64,000 bases of DNA from WVZH01 sp034430895 (GTDB lineage: Bacteria > Chloroflexota > Anaerolineae > Anaerolineales > E44-bin32): assembly GCA_034430895.1 (NCBI GenBank), contig DAOUDW010000075.1, positions 100,817 to 164,816 on the forward strand, in the 5' to 3' direction. Under the pieces are notes generated by a model. The model saw only the letters and a list, made by a program, of their open reading frames with translations, did not search any database and had not been told where the DNA came from. Shown here piece after piece: positions 25,358-34,169 of this stretch. A program made the translations under genes and the position numbers. Position 1 is the first letter of the stretch; each line of letters opens with the position of its first letter.

Positions 25358-26661
25358 AAGTATATCTCGACAGTGTGGGCTGCAGATTAAACCAAAGTGA
25401 ACTTGAACGCCTGGCACGGCAGTTCAAGCGCGCAGGTTATGCTATCGCCGCATCTCCGAAAGAAAGCGATCTGGTCGTAATCAATACCTGTACGGTAACC
25501 AGCGCCGCAGCCGCCGATTCCCGCGCCAAAGCGCGCCGCGCCCATCGCCAGAATCCAAACGCCAAAATCGTGCTTACCGGTTGCTGGAGCAGCATGGAGC
25601 CGGCTGCTGCAGCCAGCTTGCCCGGTGTGACCAGAGTCGTGCCGAATTCTGCCAAAGAGAACCTTGTCGATGAGATGACCGCGGGAATTTCGACGGCTCT
25701 TCCTACGGAACCACTCCGGCGAGTTGCACTTCCGGGGATGCGACGAAGAACACGGGCCTTCATCAAAGTGCAGGATGGCTGCGACAATCACTGCACGTAC
25801 TGCATCACAACGCTGGCTCGCGGTGCAGCACGGAGCGAGCCACCAGAGGCCATTCTCGAGGACGTTCGCCTGGCAATCGATAGCGGCGTGAAAGAAATCG
25901 TTCTAACCGGCGTTCAGTTAAGCGCATACGGGGAGGACCTCGCCAGTGATGTGAATTTATTATCCTTAGTGCAACAAATCCTCGGTAAGACCGATATCGC
26001 CCGTCTGCGTTTATCATCCCTGGAACCCTGGAATCTACCGCAGGATTTTTTCTCCTTGTGGGAGAATCCCAGAATGTGTCGTCAACTCCACATGCCTTTG
26101 CAGTCGGGTTCGCAGCGCACACTGCGTCGAATGGGACGGCCCATCTCCCCGGCGGATTATGCTGCCTTGATTCGTAAAGCACGTCAGGCCATCCCGGATT
26201 TGGCGGTTACCACGGACATCATCGTCGGCTTTCCGGGCGAACGAGAAACAGATTTTGTGGAAAGCCTCAATTTCATCAACGCCATGACTTTCAGCGATGT
26301 GCATGTCTTTACATACTCACTCCGACCAGGGACTCCTGCGGCGAGTCTTCCCAATCGTGTACCAGCGCAAATCGCCCGTGAACGTGCCCAAAAAGTCAAA
26401 GCGATCGCAGCGGAATCCGGCCAGACCTTCTTGTCCCAATTCATCGGCCGTTCGATGCCCGTGCTCTGGATACGCAGTCAGCGTATGAACGAACAACAAT
26501 GGGGTGTCTCCGGATTGACGGACAATTACATTCGTGTGCATACATCCAGCAGCATGGACTTATGGAACCAACTCACGCCCGTTCGACTAGTAAGTCTTGC
26601 CGAACAAGGGGGGATGCAAGGGGAAGCCATTAGAGATCCGGTGCGGAATACCAATATGTAG
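25354..26661 (+). CDS. mtaB: tRNA (N6-L-threonylcarbamoyladenosine(37)-C2)-methylthiotransferase
   Basis: 435 residues. The N-terminal MTTase domain holds three cluster cysteines (SVGCRLNQSELE, INTCTVTSAAA, LTGCWSS). The radical-SAM CxxxCxxC motif is GCDNHCTYCITTLARG near residue 148. The elongated barrel includes DIIVGFPGERETDFVESL and the C-terminal TRAM-like segment follows. The MtaB type, rather than MiaB or RimO, is supported by the GCRLNQSE start and the GRP/SPADY region. It adds a methylthio group to t6A37 of tRNAs that read ANN codons. It overlaps the lipoprotein gene by ATGA and ends in a region of hairpins. Confidence 0.92.
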   Translation: MKVYLDSVGCRLNQSELERLARQFKRAGYAIAASPKESDLVVINTCTVTSAAAADSRAKARRAHRQNPNAKIVLTGCWSSMEPAAAASLPGVTRVVPNSAKENLVDEMTAGISTALPTEPLRRVALPGMRRRTRAFIKVQDGCDNHCTYCITTLARGAARSEPPEAILEDVRLAIDSGVKEIVLTGVQLSAYGEDLASDVNLLSLVQQILGKTDIARLRLSSLEPWNLPQDFFSLWENPRMCRQLHMPLQSGSQRTLRRMGRPISPADYAALIRKARQAIPDLAVTTDIIVGFPGERETDFVESLNFINAMTFSDVHVFTYSLRPGTPAASLPNRVPAQIARERAQKVKAIAAESGQTFLSQFIGRSMPVLWIRSQRMNEQQWGVSGLTDNYIRVHTSSSMDLWNQLTPVRLVSLAEQGGMQGEAIRDPVRNTNM

Positions 26662-26900
26662 GTCGGGTTTCGTCCCTCAACCCAACCTGCCGCCTACATT
26701 CATCCTGAGTGAATACTCGGGTTGGCGCCGGATATGTATCCGGTGCCGATAATTTGCGGATTTCAATCCGCAGGTGTTCAAGAAAGAATGTACCTCGGTG
26801 GCAGATGATTGTCTGAAAATCAATATGATTCACGATTCACAATCAAGGATTTGCAGATACAAATCTGCCCGATACCGGTTGCGGATGGATATCCGCAACC
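26657..26900. repeat. Cluster of short hairpins in the mtaB-yqeY intergenic region
   Basis: The 310-base gap contains no gene but several inverted repeats. TGTAGG/CCTACA encloses GGGTT/AACCC near 26657-26698. GGCGCCGGATA/TATCCGGTGCC is at 26724-26747, with one wobble pair. TGCGGATT/AATCCGCA is at 26755-26772 (perfect). GCAGAT/ATCTGC is at 26853-26868, and GGTTGCGGAT/ATCCGCAACC at 26877-26900 (perfect, 4-base loop). Three share the core CGGAT...ATCCG but differ around it. No T-run follows any of them. Confidence 0.7.
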
Positions 26901-26958
26901 AGCTGAAGATATAGTAATTCTAATGAAAATCTTGCTATCCCTGCTGCAACCTCACCGG

Positions 26959-26964
26959 TATAAT
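26959..26964 (+). promoter_or_regulatory. Perfect -10 box (TATAAT), leaderless start of the GatB/YqeY gene
   Basis: TATAAT ends 7 bases before ATG 26972, as at the TPR gene. An ATG at 26963 is in frame but overlaps the box and would lie upstream of the transcription start, so it is rejected. Confidence 0.6.
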
Positions 26965-26971
26965 GTGTAGT

Positions 26972-27421
26972 ATGAAAATAAAGCAGAAGATTCAAGACGA
27001 CCTAAAACGCGCCATGAAGGAGCGCGACGAGCTACGCAAGAGAACACTGCGCATGGTCGTGGCCAGCTTAGAACTCGCGGAAGTCGACCGCCAGGCGGAA
27101 CTCGATGATCCTGCCATTCTGGGTTTAATTCAGAAGGAAGTAAAATCTCGACAGGAAAGTGTCGCAGAAGCCAAACAAGCAGGAAGAGACGACCTCGTTG
27201 AAAACACACAAGCTGAAATCGACGTTCTCCAGGAATATCTCCCCCAGGCACTTTCTGAAAGCGAGTTGAAAGCACTGGTTGAAGAGACCATCGACGAAGT
27301 CGGAGCGGAAGGCCCAGCCGACATGGGGAAAGTGATGAAGGCCATCATGCCGCGCATTCAGGGCCGAGCCGACGGGAAAGTGGTCAGCGAATTGGTTCGG
27401 GGCAGATTGAGCGGATCGTAA
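26972..27421 (+). CDS. GatB/YqeY domain protein
   Basis: 149 residues, normal for stand-alone YqeY proteins. It starts KIKQKIQDDLKRAMKERDELRKRTLRMVVASLELAEVD, the helical domain shared with the tail of GatB, and ends with the second domain containing GPADMGKVMKAIMPRIQGRADGKVVSELVRGRL. The family is thought to bind tRNA or to be linked to amidotransferase function, without a proven reaction. It lies 5 bases upstream of the PgpH-type gene and probably heads this operon. The start is likely leaderless (see 26959). Confidence 0.92.
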   Translation: MKIKQKIQDDLKRAMKERDELRKRTLRMVVASLELAEVDRQAELDDPAILGLIQKEVKSRQESVAEAKQAGRDDLVENTQAEIDVLQEYLPQALSESELKALVEETIDEVGAEGPADMGKVMKAIMPRIQGRADGKVVSELVRGRLSGS

Positions 27422-27426
27422 TCCTG

Positions 27427-29577
27427 ATGATCGAACTGCCCAAGAAAACCCGTGCATCGTTTGGAATTCGGCTTAAATCTGCTTGGCTTGCAGCCAGGCT
27501 TTGGTTGATTCTCTTACTAGGACTTGTCGGCACGATCGTGATTATCTCACTTCCGCAAACCCAACGCGGATCGACCTACACCCTCGAAGTCGGCAGTGTT
27601 GCCAGCCAAGACATCCTCGCTCCCTACGCACTGACATACAATAGTGAGGTTTTGCTCGAAGAAGCACGAGAAGCCGCGGCTGCAGAAATCAGCGACATCT
27701 ATGATCCTCCCGACACCAACGTCGCCCGTCAACAGCTAGAAAATCTGCAAGCAGCATTCGACTACATCGATAACGTACGTGCGGATACCATCGCTACACC
27801 GGAACAAAAAATATCCGATCTGTTGGCGATGGAAAACGCGACCCTCGAGGATGAACAGGCTGATGCGATCTTATTCTTTCCTGATTCGACCTGGGAATCG
27901 ATCAAACTCGAAGCTACTTCCGTCCTGGAACAAGTAATGCGCAGTGAAATTCGAGAAGGTCGGCTGGATGAAGCCCGCCGGCGGGTTCCTGCGCTCGTCA
28001 GCATCACACTGCCCAGCACACAATCCGAGATTGTGAGCCAATTGGCTGCTGCCTTTGTGGCGCCCAATGCAATGTTCAATGCGGAAGCTACCGGAAATAC
28101 GAAAGCGGCAGCACAGGAAGCCATCCAATCGATGAGCAAATCCTATGCGAACGGAGAGACGATTGTCAATCGGGGTGACATCGTCACTGCACTCGACATC
28201 GAAGGATTACAAACCTATGGGTTGCTGGATGCGCCTAACACTGTTCGCACAGTTGCCATCCGCGCGCTTCTGGTCCTTATCCTGGGCAGTATGTGGGCAC
28301 TCTATGCATATCGTGTCCATCCTTCGCAGATAAAAAATGTACGACTGGCTACGGTGTTGAGTTTGATCTTCATCTTTATTGCTCTGGGTATGCAGCTCAT
28401 GCTTCCCGACCACACCGTGCTGCCATACATCTTTCCCGCAGCCACCGTTCCAATGCTGCTTACGATTATTTTCAGCCCGGGGATGGGCATCATCACCGCA
28501 ATGGTCATTGGTGCGCTTGCGGGCTTCTTGGCTCCTCGGGGACTGGAAGTGGGTTTGTATATGATGGTCAGCGCATCATTGGCATGCCTGATCATTGGAC
28601 GCGCCGAGCGTCTGAGCGCTTTCTTCTGGTCCGGTTTGGTTGTTACCGTTTCTGCAACTGTAATCGTGGCGATCTTTCGTTTCCCAGATCCTGCGACCGA
28701 CTTGCTCGGTAAGCTGACCCTCGTGGGAGCCTCGGCCCTCAGTGGTTTGCTTTCAGCAAGCTTGGCTTTCGGATTTCTTCTCCTGGTGGGCAGTCTGCTG
28801 GGTATGACGACCAGTCTGCAGCTCATCGAACTCTCCCGTCCGGACCACCCCTTACTGCAAATGATTCTGAATAAAGCCCCGGGAACCTACCAACACAGCT
28901 TACAGGTCGCCAATCTCGCCGAGCAAGCTGCCAGAGCCATTGGTGCAAATGCGCTCTTGACACGCGTCGGAGCGTTATATCATGACGCCGGAAAAACGCT
29001 TCACCCCCAATACTTCATCGAGAATCAAATCCCCGGGCAAAACGTTCACGATCAACTCGACCCGGAAACCAGCGCTTCCGTGATTATCCAGCATGTCACC
29101 GATGGAGTTGATCTCGCTCGCAAATACCATTTGCCACAACGTATAAAAGACTTCATCCTCGAACATCATGGCACGCTGGAAACGAGTTTTCAATACAACC
29201 AAGCCCTCAATGCCGCCAACGGCGATACGGATCTCATCGATCGCAAGGCATTTACCTATCCCGGACCAAGACCGCGTTCACGAGAGACAGCGATCTTGAT
29301 GCTTGCAGATAGCGTCGAAGCAAAAGCCCGGGCCGATGTTCCCACCAACGAGAAGGAACTCGACAAACTCGTGCGCTGGATTATCGACGATCGGCTCGCC
29401 CAAGAACAACTCTCGCGCACCGATCTCACGCTGCGGGATATCGACACCATCCGCCGCTCTTTCGTCAGCACCTTGAAGAATTTCTACCACCCGCGATTGC
29501 GCTATCCCGAATCCCAGCAAGAAAAACAATCCTCAACATCTTCCGAACAAAGGGTCTCCGCAACCCCAGAAACATGA
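27427..29577 (+). CDS. 7TM-HD family cyclic di-AMP phosphodiesterase (PgpH type)
   Basis: 716 residues, PgpH length. An N-terminal anchor (LWLILLLGLVGTIVIISL) precedes a roughly 260-residue extracytoplasmic 7TMR-HDED-like domain (GSVASQDILAPYALTYNSEVLLEEAREAAAAEISDIY and onward). Seven membrane helices occupy about 280-490. The cytoplasmic HD domain follows (GTYQHSLQVANLAEQAARAIGANALLTRVGALYHDAGKTLHPQYFIENQ, then DFILEHHGTLETSF and MLADSVEAKARAD). In Firmicutes this family degrades c-di-AMP. The gene is followed with ATGA overlap by ybeY and dgkA, a conserved arrangement, though phoH, which often precedes, is missing here. Confidence 0.9.
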   Translation: MIELPKKTRASFGIRLKSAWLAARLWLILLLGLVGTIVIISLPQTQRGSTYTLEVGSVASQDILAPYALTYNSEVLLEEAREAAAAEISDIYDPPDTNVARQQLENLQAAFDYIDNVRADTIATPEQKISDLLAMENATLEDEQADAILFFPDSTWESIKLEATSVLEQVMRSEIREGRLDEARRRVPALVSITLPSTQSEIVSQLAAAFVAPNAMFNAEATGNTKAAAQEAIQSMSKSYANGETIVNRGDIVTALDIEGLQTYGLLDAPNTVRTVAIRALLVLILGSMWALYAYRVHPSQIKNVRLATVLSLIFIFIALGMQLMLPDHTVLPYIFPAATVPMLLTIIFSPGMGIITAMVIGALAGFLAPRGLEVGLYMMVSASLACLIIGRAERLSAFFWSGLVVTVSATVIVAIFRFPDPATDLLGKLTLVGASALSGLLSASLAFGFLLLVGSLLGMTTSLQLIELSRPDHPLLQMILNKAPGTYQHSLQVANLAEQAARAIGANALLTRVGALYHDAGKTLHPQYFIENQIPGQNVHDQLDPETSASVIIQHVTDGVDLARKYHLPQRIKDFILEHHGTLETSFQYNQALNAANGDTDLIDRKAFTYPGPRPRSRETAILMLADSVEAKARADVPTNEKELDKLVRWIIDDRLAQEQLSRTDLTLRDIDTIRRSFVSTLKNFYHPRLRYPESQQEKQSSTSSEQRVSATPET

Positions 29578-30035
29578 CCTTCCAAATTCAGATCATTCGC
29601 GATTATCCCTGTAAAGATCCGATTGGAGATCTCGAAGCCGTTGCGCAAGCTGTGTTGGAGCACGAAAACGCAGCTCCGGGCGGTTTGAGCATTGTATTAA
29701 CCAGCGGCGAAAAGATCCGGGAATTAAACCGTCGTTTCGCACACATCGATCAGGCGACGGATGTACTTACATTCAGCGATGGAAGCATAAGCCCAGAAAC
29801 CGAAAGATTGTATTACGGTGATATTTCGATCGCACTGCCCATCGCGCAGCAGCATGCTGAGCAGGCCAAGCACACGCTGGCAGCAGAATTAGCGCTTCTC
29901 AGCATACACGGCGTGCTTCATCTTCTCGGCCATGATCACCAGGAGGAAGAAGAAAGAAAACACATGTGGCAAATACAGACGAAGATCATGGGCAAATTCG
30001 GTTACGCATTCGAGCCTTCGGAGTATGAAGTATGA
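29574..30035 (+). CDS. ybeY: Endoribonuclease YbeY, 16S rRNA maturation factor
   Basis: 153 residues. The zinc-binding HGVLHLLGHDH motif is complete (residues 111-121). Upstream lie the family segments LNRRFAHIDQATDVLTFS and YYGDISIALPIAQQHAEQ. It is involved in 3' end processing and quality control of 16S rRNA. The start overlaps the PgpH stop as ATGA and its own stop overlaps dgkA as ATGA, so the three genes are translationally coupled. Confidence 0.95.
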   Translation: MTFQIQIIRDYPCKDPIGDLEAVAQAVLEHENAAPGGLSIVLTSGEKIRELNRRFAHIDQATDVLTFSDGSISPETERLYYGDISIALPIAQQHAEQAKHTLAAELALLSIHGVLHLLGHDHQEEEERKHMWQIQTKIMGKFGYAFEPSEYEV

Positions 30036-30412
30036 ATACACACCGGGGCATATCCTCGTGGATCGCCGCATTTCAGCACGCCTTTTCGGGATTGGGATTT
30101 GTGCTGCGCACGCAGCCTAACGCCTGGATTCACATTCTTGCCACAATCGTGGTGATCGCCGCCGGCTTGTGGTTACGCATCGAAAAGCAAGAGTGGCTGG
30201 TTCTTCTGCTGACGATCGCCATGGTTTGGATGGCCGAATGCTTCAATACAGCTTTAGAGCAAACCGTCGATCTTGCAAGCCCAGATATCCATCCGCTGGC
30301 ACGTCGGGCTAAAGATGTCGCTGCCGCAGCAGTTCTGGTTGCGGCCATATTTTCCCTGATCGTTGGCCTGATCATATTCCTCCCATTGCTTCTCAACATC
30401 ATCTCAGCGTAG
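30032..30412 (+). CDS. dgkA: Diacylglycerol/undecaprenol kinase (DgkA family)
   Basis: 126 residues with three membrane helices. The catalytic segment AECFNTALEQTVDLASPDIHPLARRAKDVAAAAVLVAA matches the family signature (E-x-N-T-A-x-E, then AKD-AAAAV). An N-terminal amphipathic region (SWIAAFQHAFSGLGFVLRTQPNAWIH) precedes. Such enzymes phosphorylate undecaprenol or diacylglycerol with ATP at the inner membrane. It is the last gene of the yqeY-pgpH-ybeY-dgkA operon. Confidence 0.93.
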   Translation: MNTHRGISSWIAAFQHAFSGLGFVLRTQPNAWIHILATIVVIAAGLWLRIEKQEWLVLLLTIAMVWMAECFNTALEQTVDLASPDIHPLARRAKDVAAAAVLVAAIFSLIVGLIIFLPLLLNIISA

Positions 30413-30469
30413 CATCAACGTGTTTTTCTCAAATTAGTTACGTAACCCCCTTGCGATAGAATAGAAGTA

Positions 30470-30497
30470 TTGCGAGTGTATCTGATCTGTGCCATAA
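30470..30497 (+). promoter_or_regulatory. Candidate promoter of the histidine kinase gene
   Basis: TTGCGA and CATAAT with a 16-base spacer, 51 bases before the ATG. A second -10-like TATAAT lies at 30521-30526 without a clear -35. Both are tentative. Confidence 0.35.
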
Positions 30498-30548
30498 TCC
30501 TCTTAATACGGTAGGATATATATAATCCCATTCTCGAGGTCTTAGGAT

Positions 30549-33098
30549 ATGTCATCGGAAGCAACCCGAGGATTACTGTACCAAGCTTCAACGGCAACTT
30601 TCGATTTCAATAATCCCGCCAAGGCATTGAATGAGCTGCTTGAACTCGTAAACAAGTTGCTCAATGTAGACCGTGTAGCACTCTATGAGTTTAACGAAGA
30701 CCAATCTGCATTCTTACCCCGCATGTCGATCGGCATATCAACCAGCGAACTTGGAAAAGTCACCTCCTCCTCGGATAATCCCGTCCTCAAAGAAGCTCTC
30801 TCGAAACACCACGCGGCCTGCACAAAGGACGGAAAGGGTGCGCTCTCTCTTCCACTCAGCCCCGGCAGTATCGCCTGTGCGCCCAGTGTTTCAGGAGGAC
30901 AAACCGTAGGTTTGATTTTCACAGCTTCTGATTCGAAGAAGTCATACGATATTCAAGAACTGGCAGTTCTCGACATCCTATCTACGAGAGCTGCAGAAAT
31001 ACTCGCCCTGTCGAAGCAATCGGCAAGCCAGAGCTTCCTGCTTCACAGGCTTTCGCTTCTCTATCAAGCGAGTCATGCCATCACTGGCACAAAAGATGCT
31101 GATGAAGTTATACGGCAAACTGCAATTCACTTGCTCAGCGCGACTTCCGGTGACACCTGCGAGCTCCTCATCCAGGACGAAACCGGCAACACCCAAACTT
31201 ACCGGTACAGGCAACAACTGGCAAGAGGCGTGCAACCGTCTGTAACCCTGATTTCGAACGATCCTATACCGGAATACCCTGTACATAAGACCATTCTAGA
31301 AGACTTGCAGCCGGTGTTCATCAGCGTCTCTCCTTCCCGGGGCTCATCACAGGACATTGCAATCATGCAATCGGAAAAGATCGTGGCAGCTTCGATCTTC
31401 CCCCTCGCAACCGGAACCAAAGCCTTGGGAATCGTGCGTATTGTTTACAATCAGCCCGGGAAACAATACGTCCAGCAAGAAACGGAACTTGCCCATGCGA
31501 TTGTAAATATCGGTGCGGTGGGTATCCAGGACGCTATCCACCTGGGTACGGCGAAAGCGCGCGCCAACCAGTTGCAGCTCCTCGGTGAGATCGGTCGAGA
31601 AATCACCTCCACACTGGATCTGGAGGTCGCCCTCGAAAACGCCATGATCAACACCCAGAAGCTCCTCGACGTGGAGGCATGCGTCTTATTCTTGCTCGAC
31701 GAACACGGTGAGAAACTCGTCCTCAAAGCCAGTGGTGGGAGGCATGCCCGTATTCGGGATGTGGCCATACGCCTGGAAGAAGGTATCGCAGGATGGGTAA
31801 CGCGCAACCAGAAACCGTTAATCGTCAACGACGTCCGAACGAATCCACTCTATCACAGCGCAATCGATGGTCAGACGGGATTGCTGACTAACTCCGTGCT
31901 TTGCGTTCCATTGGCGCAAAGAGATGAAGTGCTTGGTGTTATCGAAGCGATCAACCATCCAAATGGCACCTTCGGAGAGACCGACCAACAACTTCTCTCG
32001 TCCGTTGCAGCGTGGGCTGCTGTAGCACTCGAAAACGCCAGTCTATTCCGGCGAGTGACGGAGGAACGCAGCAAACTGGAAGCAACTTTGGTCGAGACCG
32101 CCGACGCCGTCGTGCTGACAGATTTATCCGGCAAGATCGTGTTGATCAATCAAACAGCCTGCCAGGCGTTCCGTATCAACGCCGACGAAGCGATGGGCCA
32201 ACCGGCAGCGACCGTGTTCGCGGAAAATCCACTGGGTGAATTGCTCGCCGACGACCGTATTGAACTACCCATGCGGCAGGAAGTGACTACGCCGGGCGAC
32301 CGCGTCCTTCACGCAACCATCAGTGAAATCAGCGGGGTTGGCAAAGTCATCGTCATGCAGGATATCACGGCGTTCAAGCAGATCGACCGCATGCGGTCCC
32401 AATTGTTGGGAACCGCCGCACACGATTTAAAGAACCCGCTCAACGCCATCCGTTTGGGTGCAGATTTGCTTATGGAAGCGAACCTTACTGAACAACAACG
32501 CAAGGCGCTCAGCATGATGCAGCGCGCTACAGACAGTATGGCGAATTTGATCACTTCGCTGCTCGAAACCATACGGGTGGAATCCACAGCAACGCTAATT
32601 AACGAGCCTTGTCCGGTCAACGATCTCATCCGTCGGGCGATTGAAGATTTACGACCGTTGTCGAATGCAAAGAAACACACCATTATTTATGAAAATCCGA
32701 AAAATGATCTCGTGATCATGGGAGATCCGGAACGACTGAATTCGGTGATGAACAATCTGCTCAGCAACGCGGTCAAATTCACACAAGATGGCGGAGAAAT
32801 CAAGATCGAAGCGACATGGGATGATACGACCGCCACCATCAGCGTGAAAGACAACGGACCAGGCATACCGGAGGAAGAAATCTCCAGAGTCTTCGAGCAT
32901 CTCTTCCGCGGCAGGATCACGGTGGAAGATCCGGAGAACCCCATCGATGGCACCGGTCTGGGCTTGGCGCTCACGAAAACCGTTATCGAGCAACATGGCG
33001 GTGAGATCTGGGTGGAAAGTGAGGAAGGCAATGGCAGCGTGTTCTACTACACACTCCCCAGATTGACCGACAGCGAGATCGAACAACTTAAAGAATAA
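30549..33098 (+). CDS. Soluble sensor histidine kinase with GAF and PAS domains
   Basis: 849 residues with no membrane segment. Domains in order are two or three GAF-type domains (about 1-160, about 170-330, and about 345-500, the last with LDLEVALENAMINTQKLLDVEACVLFLLDE and GIAGWVTRNQKPLIVNDVRTNPLY) and a PAS domain (about 515-610, VETADAVVLTDLSGKIVLINQTACQAF). A HisKA domain follows with the phospho-acceptor His in GTAAHDLKNPLNAIRLGADLL. The HATPase domain has the N box NNLLSNAVKFTQ, the G1 box DNGPGIPEEE and the G2 box GTGLGLALTKTVIEQHGGEI. It should sense a cytoplasmic signal and phosphorylate a response regulator, but no receiver protein is encoded nearby, so it is an orphan kinase. The region 33099-33306 after it holds no gene. 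Confidence 0.92.
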   Translation: MSSEATRGLLYQASTATFDFNNPAKALNELLELVNKLLNVDRVALYEFNEDQSAFLPRMSIGISTSELGKVTSSSDNPVLKEALSKHHAACTKDGKGALSLPLSPGSIACAPSVSGGQTVGLIFTASDSKKSYDIQELAVLDILSTRAAEILALSKQSASQSFLLHRLSLLYQASHAITGTKDADEVIRQTAIHLLSATSGDTCELLIQDETGNTQTYRYRQQLARGVQPSVTLISNDPIPEYPVHKTILEDLQPVFISVSPSRGSSQDIAIMQSEKIVAASIFPLATGTKALGIVRIVYNQPGKQYVQQETELAHAIVNIGAVGIQDAIHLGTAKARANQLQLLGEIGREITSTLDLEVALENAMINTQKLLDVEACVLFLLDEHGEKLVLKASGGRHARIRDVAIRLEEGIAGWVTRNQKPLIVNDVRTNPLYHSAIDGQTGLLTNSVLCVPLAQRDEVLGVIEAINHPNGTFGETDQQLLSSVAAWAAVALENASLFRRVTEERSKLEATLVETADAVVLTDLSGKIVLINQTACQAFRINADEAMGQPAATVFAENPLGELLADDRIELPMRQEVTTPGDRVLHATISEISGVGKVIVMQDITAFKQIDRMRSQLLGTAAHDLKNPLNAIRLGADLLMEANLTEQQRKALSMMQRATDSMANLITSLLETIRVESTATLINEPCPVNDLIRRAIEDLRPLSNAKKHTIIYENPKNDLVIMGDPERLNSVMNNLLSNAVKFTQDGGEIKIEATWDDTTATISVKDNGPGIPEEEISRVFEHLFRGRITVEDPENPIDGTGLGLALTKTVIEQHGGEIWVESEEGNGSVFYYTLPRLTDSEIEQLKE

Positions 33099-33306
33099 AC
33101 TGGCTGAACCCTATCCAGCGTTTCTTTCTACGTGATCCATTCTCGCCTTTTTACCCCCTAATTGAATAAAAACTCAGGACATTCCAAATAGAACGATTAG
33201 CACCAGAACAAATCATCGTTGCCTTTCAGCATAGTTGCCCGAAAGGCATGATATGATTCCTGTCGATATCGATGCCTGAGGGAACCAGCTCGCGGGAGGT
33301 GTTTCA

Positions 33307-34167
33307 GTGTCGGATAGTAAATTTCGCTTCGGAACCGTAGGAACGCCGCGATCCACACCGAAGAAGCCGGGAGGATCGGTAGGGACGATTCAGTATTTGG
33401 CCGATCAAGGACTTACCTGCTTCGAACTCGGATGGGTACGTTCCGTGCGTGTCTCTGAACAAACCTGCGAAAAGATCAAGAACGCCGCTGCCCAAGCGGA
33501 TATCGCCCTCAGCGTACATGCGCCCTACTACATCAACCTCAATGCTGACAAGGAAGAATGGCCCAAAAGCCGTAAGCGCTTGATGGACGCCGCCCATTAC
33601 GGACACCTCGCAGGTGCGACGGACATCGTGTTCCACCCCGGGTCTTACTTCGACAAACCTGCCGGGGAGGTGCTCCAGGTCGCCATTCCGCGTTTGGAAA
33701 ACTGCATGGAGGAACTACGAGCAGCCGACAACCCGGCAATGCTTCGTCCTGAAACCATGGGTAAAGGCGCATTGATTGGCAGTCTGGAGGATTTGCTGGA
33801 GATATCCGCGCAAATCGACGGCGTCGAACCATGCCTCGACTTCGCCCATTTGCATGCCCGACCTGGAGACGGCAGCTGTAATTCGTATGATGAATGGGTA
33901 GGCGTCTTCTCGGCGTATCGAGACGCGCTTGGTGAAGCTGCGCTGCAGCGTTTGCATTGTCACCTCTCGGGTATCCACTACGGTCCCAAGGGGGAACTAC
34001 ATCACCTCATGCTGCATGATTCGGATTTCGACCTGGAAGGTCTCATGCGTGCCCTGGCTGATTTCGGCTGTGGCGGAAGAATTCAGTGCGAGAGCCCGGA
34101 AGACATGGACCAGGATGCCCTGGTGATCAAAGCCGCCTGGGAAAATGTCGGCGGAGTGAGTCACTAA
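33307..34167 (+). CDS. TIM-barrel protein of the endonuclease IV (AP endonuclease family 2) type
   Basis: 286 residues from GTG 33307, with GGGAGG 7 bases upstream. The barrel metal ligands of Nfo can be followed: SVHAPYYIN (His), VFHPGSYF (His), LRPETMGKG (Glu), CLDFAHLHAR (Asp, His), LHCHLSG (His) and IQCESPE (Glu). Endonuclease IV uses three Zn2+ to cut DNA 5' to abasic sites. Overall conservation appears lower than in standard Nfo, so some other xylose-isomerase-like activity remains possible. A uracil-DNA glycosylase-like gene begins two bases after its stop. A glycosylase that makes abasic sites next to an AP nuclease supports a repair role. Confidence 0.85.
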   Translation: MSDSKFRFGTVGTPRSTPKKPGGSVGTIQYLADQGLTCFELGWVRSVRVSEQTCEKIKNAAAQADIALSVHAPYYINLNADKEEWPKSRKRLMDAAHYGHLAGATDIVFHPGSYFDKPAGEVLQVAIPRLENCMEELRAADNPAMLRPETMGKGALIGSLEDLLEISAQIDGVEPCLDFAHLHARPGDGSCNSYDEWVGVFSAYRDALGEAALQRLHCHLSGIHYGPKGELHHLMLHDSDFDLEGLMRALADFGCGGRIQCESPEDMDQDALVIKAAWENVGGVSH

Positions 34168-34169
34168 CT

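Noticed and set aside
26657..26900. CRISPR array
   Set aside because: The hairpins differ in sequence and length and there are no equal spacers and no cas genes.
34086..34169. Longer N-terminus of the uracil-DNA glycosylase
   Set aside because: It overlaps the endonuclease IV-like gene in another frame; the ATG two bases after that stop has a ribosome-binding site and fits the family.
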